From Edolisoma coerulescens (lineage: Eukaryota > Chordata > Aves > Passeriformes > Campephagidae), in contig VWZW01006289.1 of NCBI GenBank assembly GCA_013397115.1, positions 1,047,586 through 1,111,585 of the forward strand: a stretch of 64,000 nt of DNA, read 5' to 3'. Under the pieces are notes generated by a model that saw only the letters and a list, made by a program, of their open reading frames with translations, did not search any database and had not been told where the DNA came from. This document shows, piece by piece, positions 61,531 through 64,000 of this stretch. Positions within the stretch are counted from its first letter, which is position 1. The number at the start of each line of letters is the position of its first letter. Both the position numbers and the translations under genes were made by a program.

Positions 61531-64000
61531 TTAATGTAAAAATGAGCGAGAAATTGCATTCATTTTTATAAATAGCATTAATCAACATTATTATAGAAAA
61601 AAATCTCAAAGTATGAATTGACTTCTTTTTGTTGTCATTGGAACATCAGAAATTCTCAATGGTAACCTGGTATTTGTTTGTTCCATACTAACATAGTTAG
61701 TAATAGAACTTCTTACATCCATACCTCCTTCTCCTACAATTATGCTTAAGAAAACAAAATTTCAACTAGGAGAAAGCTGGTTTAATTCAAGAACTAGCAA
61801 TGCATTAGCCCTGAAAGAAGAAATGCTGAACCTGATCTTGCCTTGCCTTCTTCTTTTATCTGCGTGTGCTTGCACAGATTACAGCCACTTGTCTTCAAAG
61901 CTATAAAAATGGCTACCCAGAAGACAGGACTCTCCTGGCTCCTTATCCAGGGGTTTCAGAGAGACATAAATTCAGGGATAGTTTCCTTTGAGGCTGTTTT
62001 CCATGTTTGTTTCTTGTCTGCCACATAATTGAAAGAATGGCTGATTTCCAAATGTTCCACAAGTAGCTATCAGAATGATAATATCATTCTTTGTAGGTAA
62101 ACACACAATTACCTATTCTTCCTATATGTTAACCATACCAATTCTTACGGAGTATCTATGTAAGATATGTCTTTTTTACTTTTTTGGCCCCAATGTCATT
62201 TCTTTAGTTCTGGAACTCTGCAAATACAAAATATCACTTACGAAAAATGACATAAAACAAACATACTTCTGTTTTTCCCACTCATCAGTAGTCACAAATC
62301 TACTGTCCCACTAGTTCCCATTTCTGGCAATAACAGACCATGCTGGAGAAATCAACATGTGTAACACATAACTGAAATATATCATAGCTCTCTGATAACT
62401 GCACAGTTACCATGTGTTTGGATGAATCAAGTGGATATTCAGGCTTTGCACCCAAGTTGCCTGTATCTAACCGGGTATCTGGTCATTTAAATTGGGGCCA
62501 AACACAACCAGAGTTTCTCTTCAGTCCTCAGCTGCAAAAGCAACCTTCAATGCCATTGAACAAGTAACTGGCCTGGGCTCAAAAAGGTGGTTTCTGCAAA
62601 AAATGGGAGAATGGCAAATTTGAAACTCACTCCTGGACTTTTCAGCTAACAAATTATTCAGATTACATGGAGGAGAATAACACATTGTGCCATTGCAGCT
62701 CTCTTCACACTTCGCATTCTAAATAGTGTTCTCTTGGAGCTTGACACATGAACAAAAACTCCACAGCAGGAATCAAACTGAAATGGTTAGGGAGGAAATT
62801 AAATAGTCCTAGCCTCTAAACACCTTGAAACAAAATTACTGAGGACTACAGCATGAGACCAAGAGAAAGGCAAGGGCTGTTATCCCGGCCCAGGGGTTGA
62901 CTGGCAGGGAAGCAGAAATAAAGGGCTGCACTCAGGCTGCCTCATTAATGAGAGCTGGGGCAACAGGAGAGACTCATACCAGCTGCTAATTTTGTTCACT
63001 TCTGTTGGCAGAGACTGCAAAACGACATGGATGGGGCCAGCTCAGTCATTAACATCAATCATATGATGTCCCAGTAATGAGAAATAATACTGGAGAGGTC
63101 AGCCAGGAGTCCTGTTGCAACACTCATGGCTCACACTACTCCCCTCAAACAGCCTCCTGCACTTAAACTGCATCAACCTTCCTTGCTGCCCTCCTGGCCT
63201 TTACCCAGGAGCATTGTTCTCATCTTTAAGTGTTCATCCAGGAGCAACCACCTGCCATGTTCACAAGCGGTTCTGTCAGGGACAGACTTCCCCCAGTTCT
63301 ATTTGATCTCCTGTAAGGGATAGCATACAGAGGACTCCCTTTCCCAGTTCTTTTTTCTCTCCTTTAAGATGCCATCCTGAGGGGTTCAGTGGGTCTGAGC
63401 ACAGACATGCACAGAGCATTCAGCTCTTGGTCCTCTGCTTCCCAGCAAGTAGGTGGTGACCCTGTCCAGAAGGCTGTTTCTCAGGTGGAGTGGGTGGGAA
63501 TGAGCAACACACTTGTCAGGAACAGTCTGGGGAGAATTTACTGGCATTACAGCAGCAGTAACATGTTTGCCCTCCAAAGTGCTGTCAAATGTTGTTGTTA
63601 TGAAGGACATTTGCTCTGACGTGTGGCACAAGCGCTGCAGCCGAGTAGCGGCCCATGGGACAGATTAGTTCTCTATTTTCAGCTCAGTTGTATTCTTCCT
63701 CCATATATTATAGTGATATTACTGACCACAGATTCTTGTAACAACTGCCTTTGACTTCCAGTTTCTGCAGTTTTCTGCCATATTTTCCAGGATGATTTGC
63801 ACTGCAAAACCAGAACCATGTGAGACATGAATTTCAATCCACAGTCTGTTAAATGCTGCCAAATTATTTTAGGGTAAACCTAATGTGATTTCATTGATGT
63901 AATCCAGGATGGAAGGAATCTGAGGGATGAAAGAGATGAAAAGACAGTCTCGCATGATGAGAAAGACAGGAATGCAATTTGATGCAGCAAATGGCTGTGA
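61531..64000. other. Unannotated sequence to window end
   Basis: No gene or repeat family is confidently recognised. The interval is GC-richer from about 62870, with TCATTAATGAG near 62943 and a possible small terminal exon at 63012-63077. Overlapping short frames at 63115-63323 and 63386-63631 have no known domains. Confidence 0.35.
63012..63077 (+). other. Possible small terminal coding exon
   Basis: A branch-point-like CTGCTAATT, a pyrimidine-rich stretch and TTCTGTTGGCAG (AG at 63010-63011) precede 21 codons and a TAA. The peptide begins RLQNDMDGASSVININ. No protein family is recognised and the segment is short enough to be chance. Confidence 0.08.

Noticed and set aside
1..64000. CRISPR arrays, operons, phage or plasmid features, rRNA genes
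   Set aside because: No regularly spaced repeats, no ribosome-binding-site/ORF clusters and no conserved rRNA blocks; the repeats present are avian nuclear ones.

Overview
This window is non-coding vertebrate nuclear DNA, most likely from a passerine bird. The evidence is the repeat content. There are several CR1 LINE pieces, some ending in the avian GATTCTATGATTCT-type 3' tail. There are also two LTRs of a songbird-type ERVL family (TguLTR5-like) that start near GTTCTGATTTTGGCTGG or GTGCAGGTTTTGGCC and end in TTAAACCACAA. The base composition is AT-rich, there is no CpG island, and no prokaryotic-style operon, CRISPR array, rRNA or tRNA is visible. I could not identify one protein-coding gene with confidence. 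The open frames are short, AT-driven or inside repeats, so the window reads as intergenic or deep intronic sequence in a gene-poor region.

Layout. 205-775: CR1, minus strand. 2313-2573: internally deleted solo LTR with an exact 5-bp target-site duplication. 5220-5610: GC-richer patch with AP-1, CRE-like and GATA-like words. 8036-8177: short CR1 tail, plus strand. 9113-9300: possible exon. 18091-18750: assembly-damaged stretch with three single Ns, a 28-bp direct repeat and an LTR-like tail. 22951-23068: TA/TATG microsatellite. 24030-25560: GC-richer block of unknown origin. 26095-29633: a 1,341-bp sequence present twice on either side of an 857-N gap, containing the second LTR. 35031-35435: CR1, minus strand. 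40415-40590, about 41785-41865 and perhaps 31270-31375: old CR1 fragments, minus strand. 48221-48254: a run of 34 T followed by an N. 55944-56100: second TA-rich microsatellite. 57000-57432: CR1, plus strand. 60917-60945: TCTCC pentamer repeat. 61451-61530: exact 40-bp tandem duplication. The rest is unannotated AT-rich sequence.

The best supported unusual result concerns the assembly, not a new biological system. The last 1,341 bases before the large gap and the first 1,341 after it appear identical, so the gap is almost certainly an unmerged contig overlap, and about 2.2 kb of apparent length (one repeat copy plus the Ns) is artificial. Biologically, the clearest observations are two differently deleted LTRs of one ERVL family, one missing about 333 bp and the other about 46 bp that carries its ATTAAA signal, plus a few weak exon-like segments that transcript or conservation data could test. 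I found no convincing undescribed system here.
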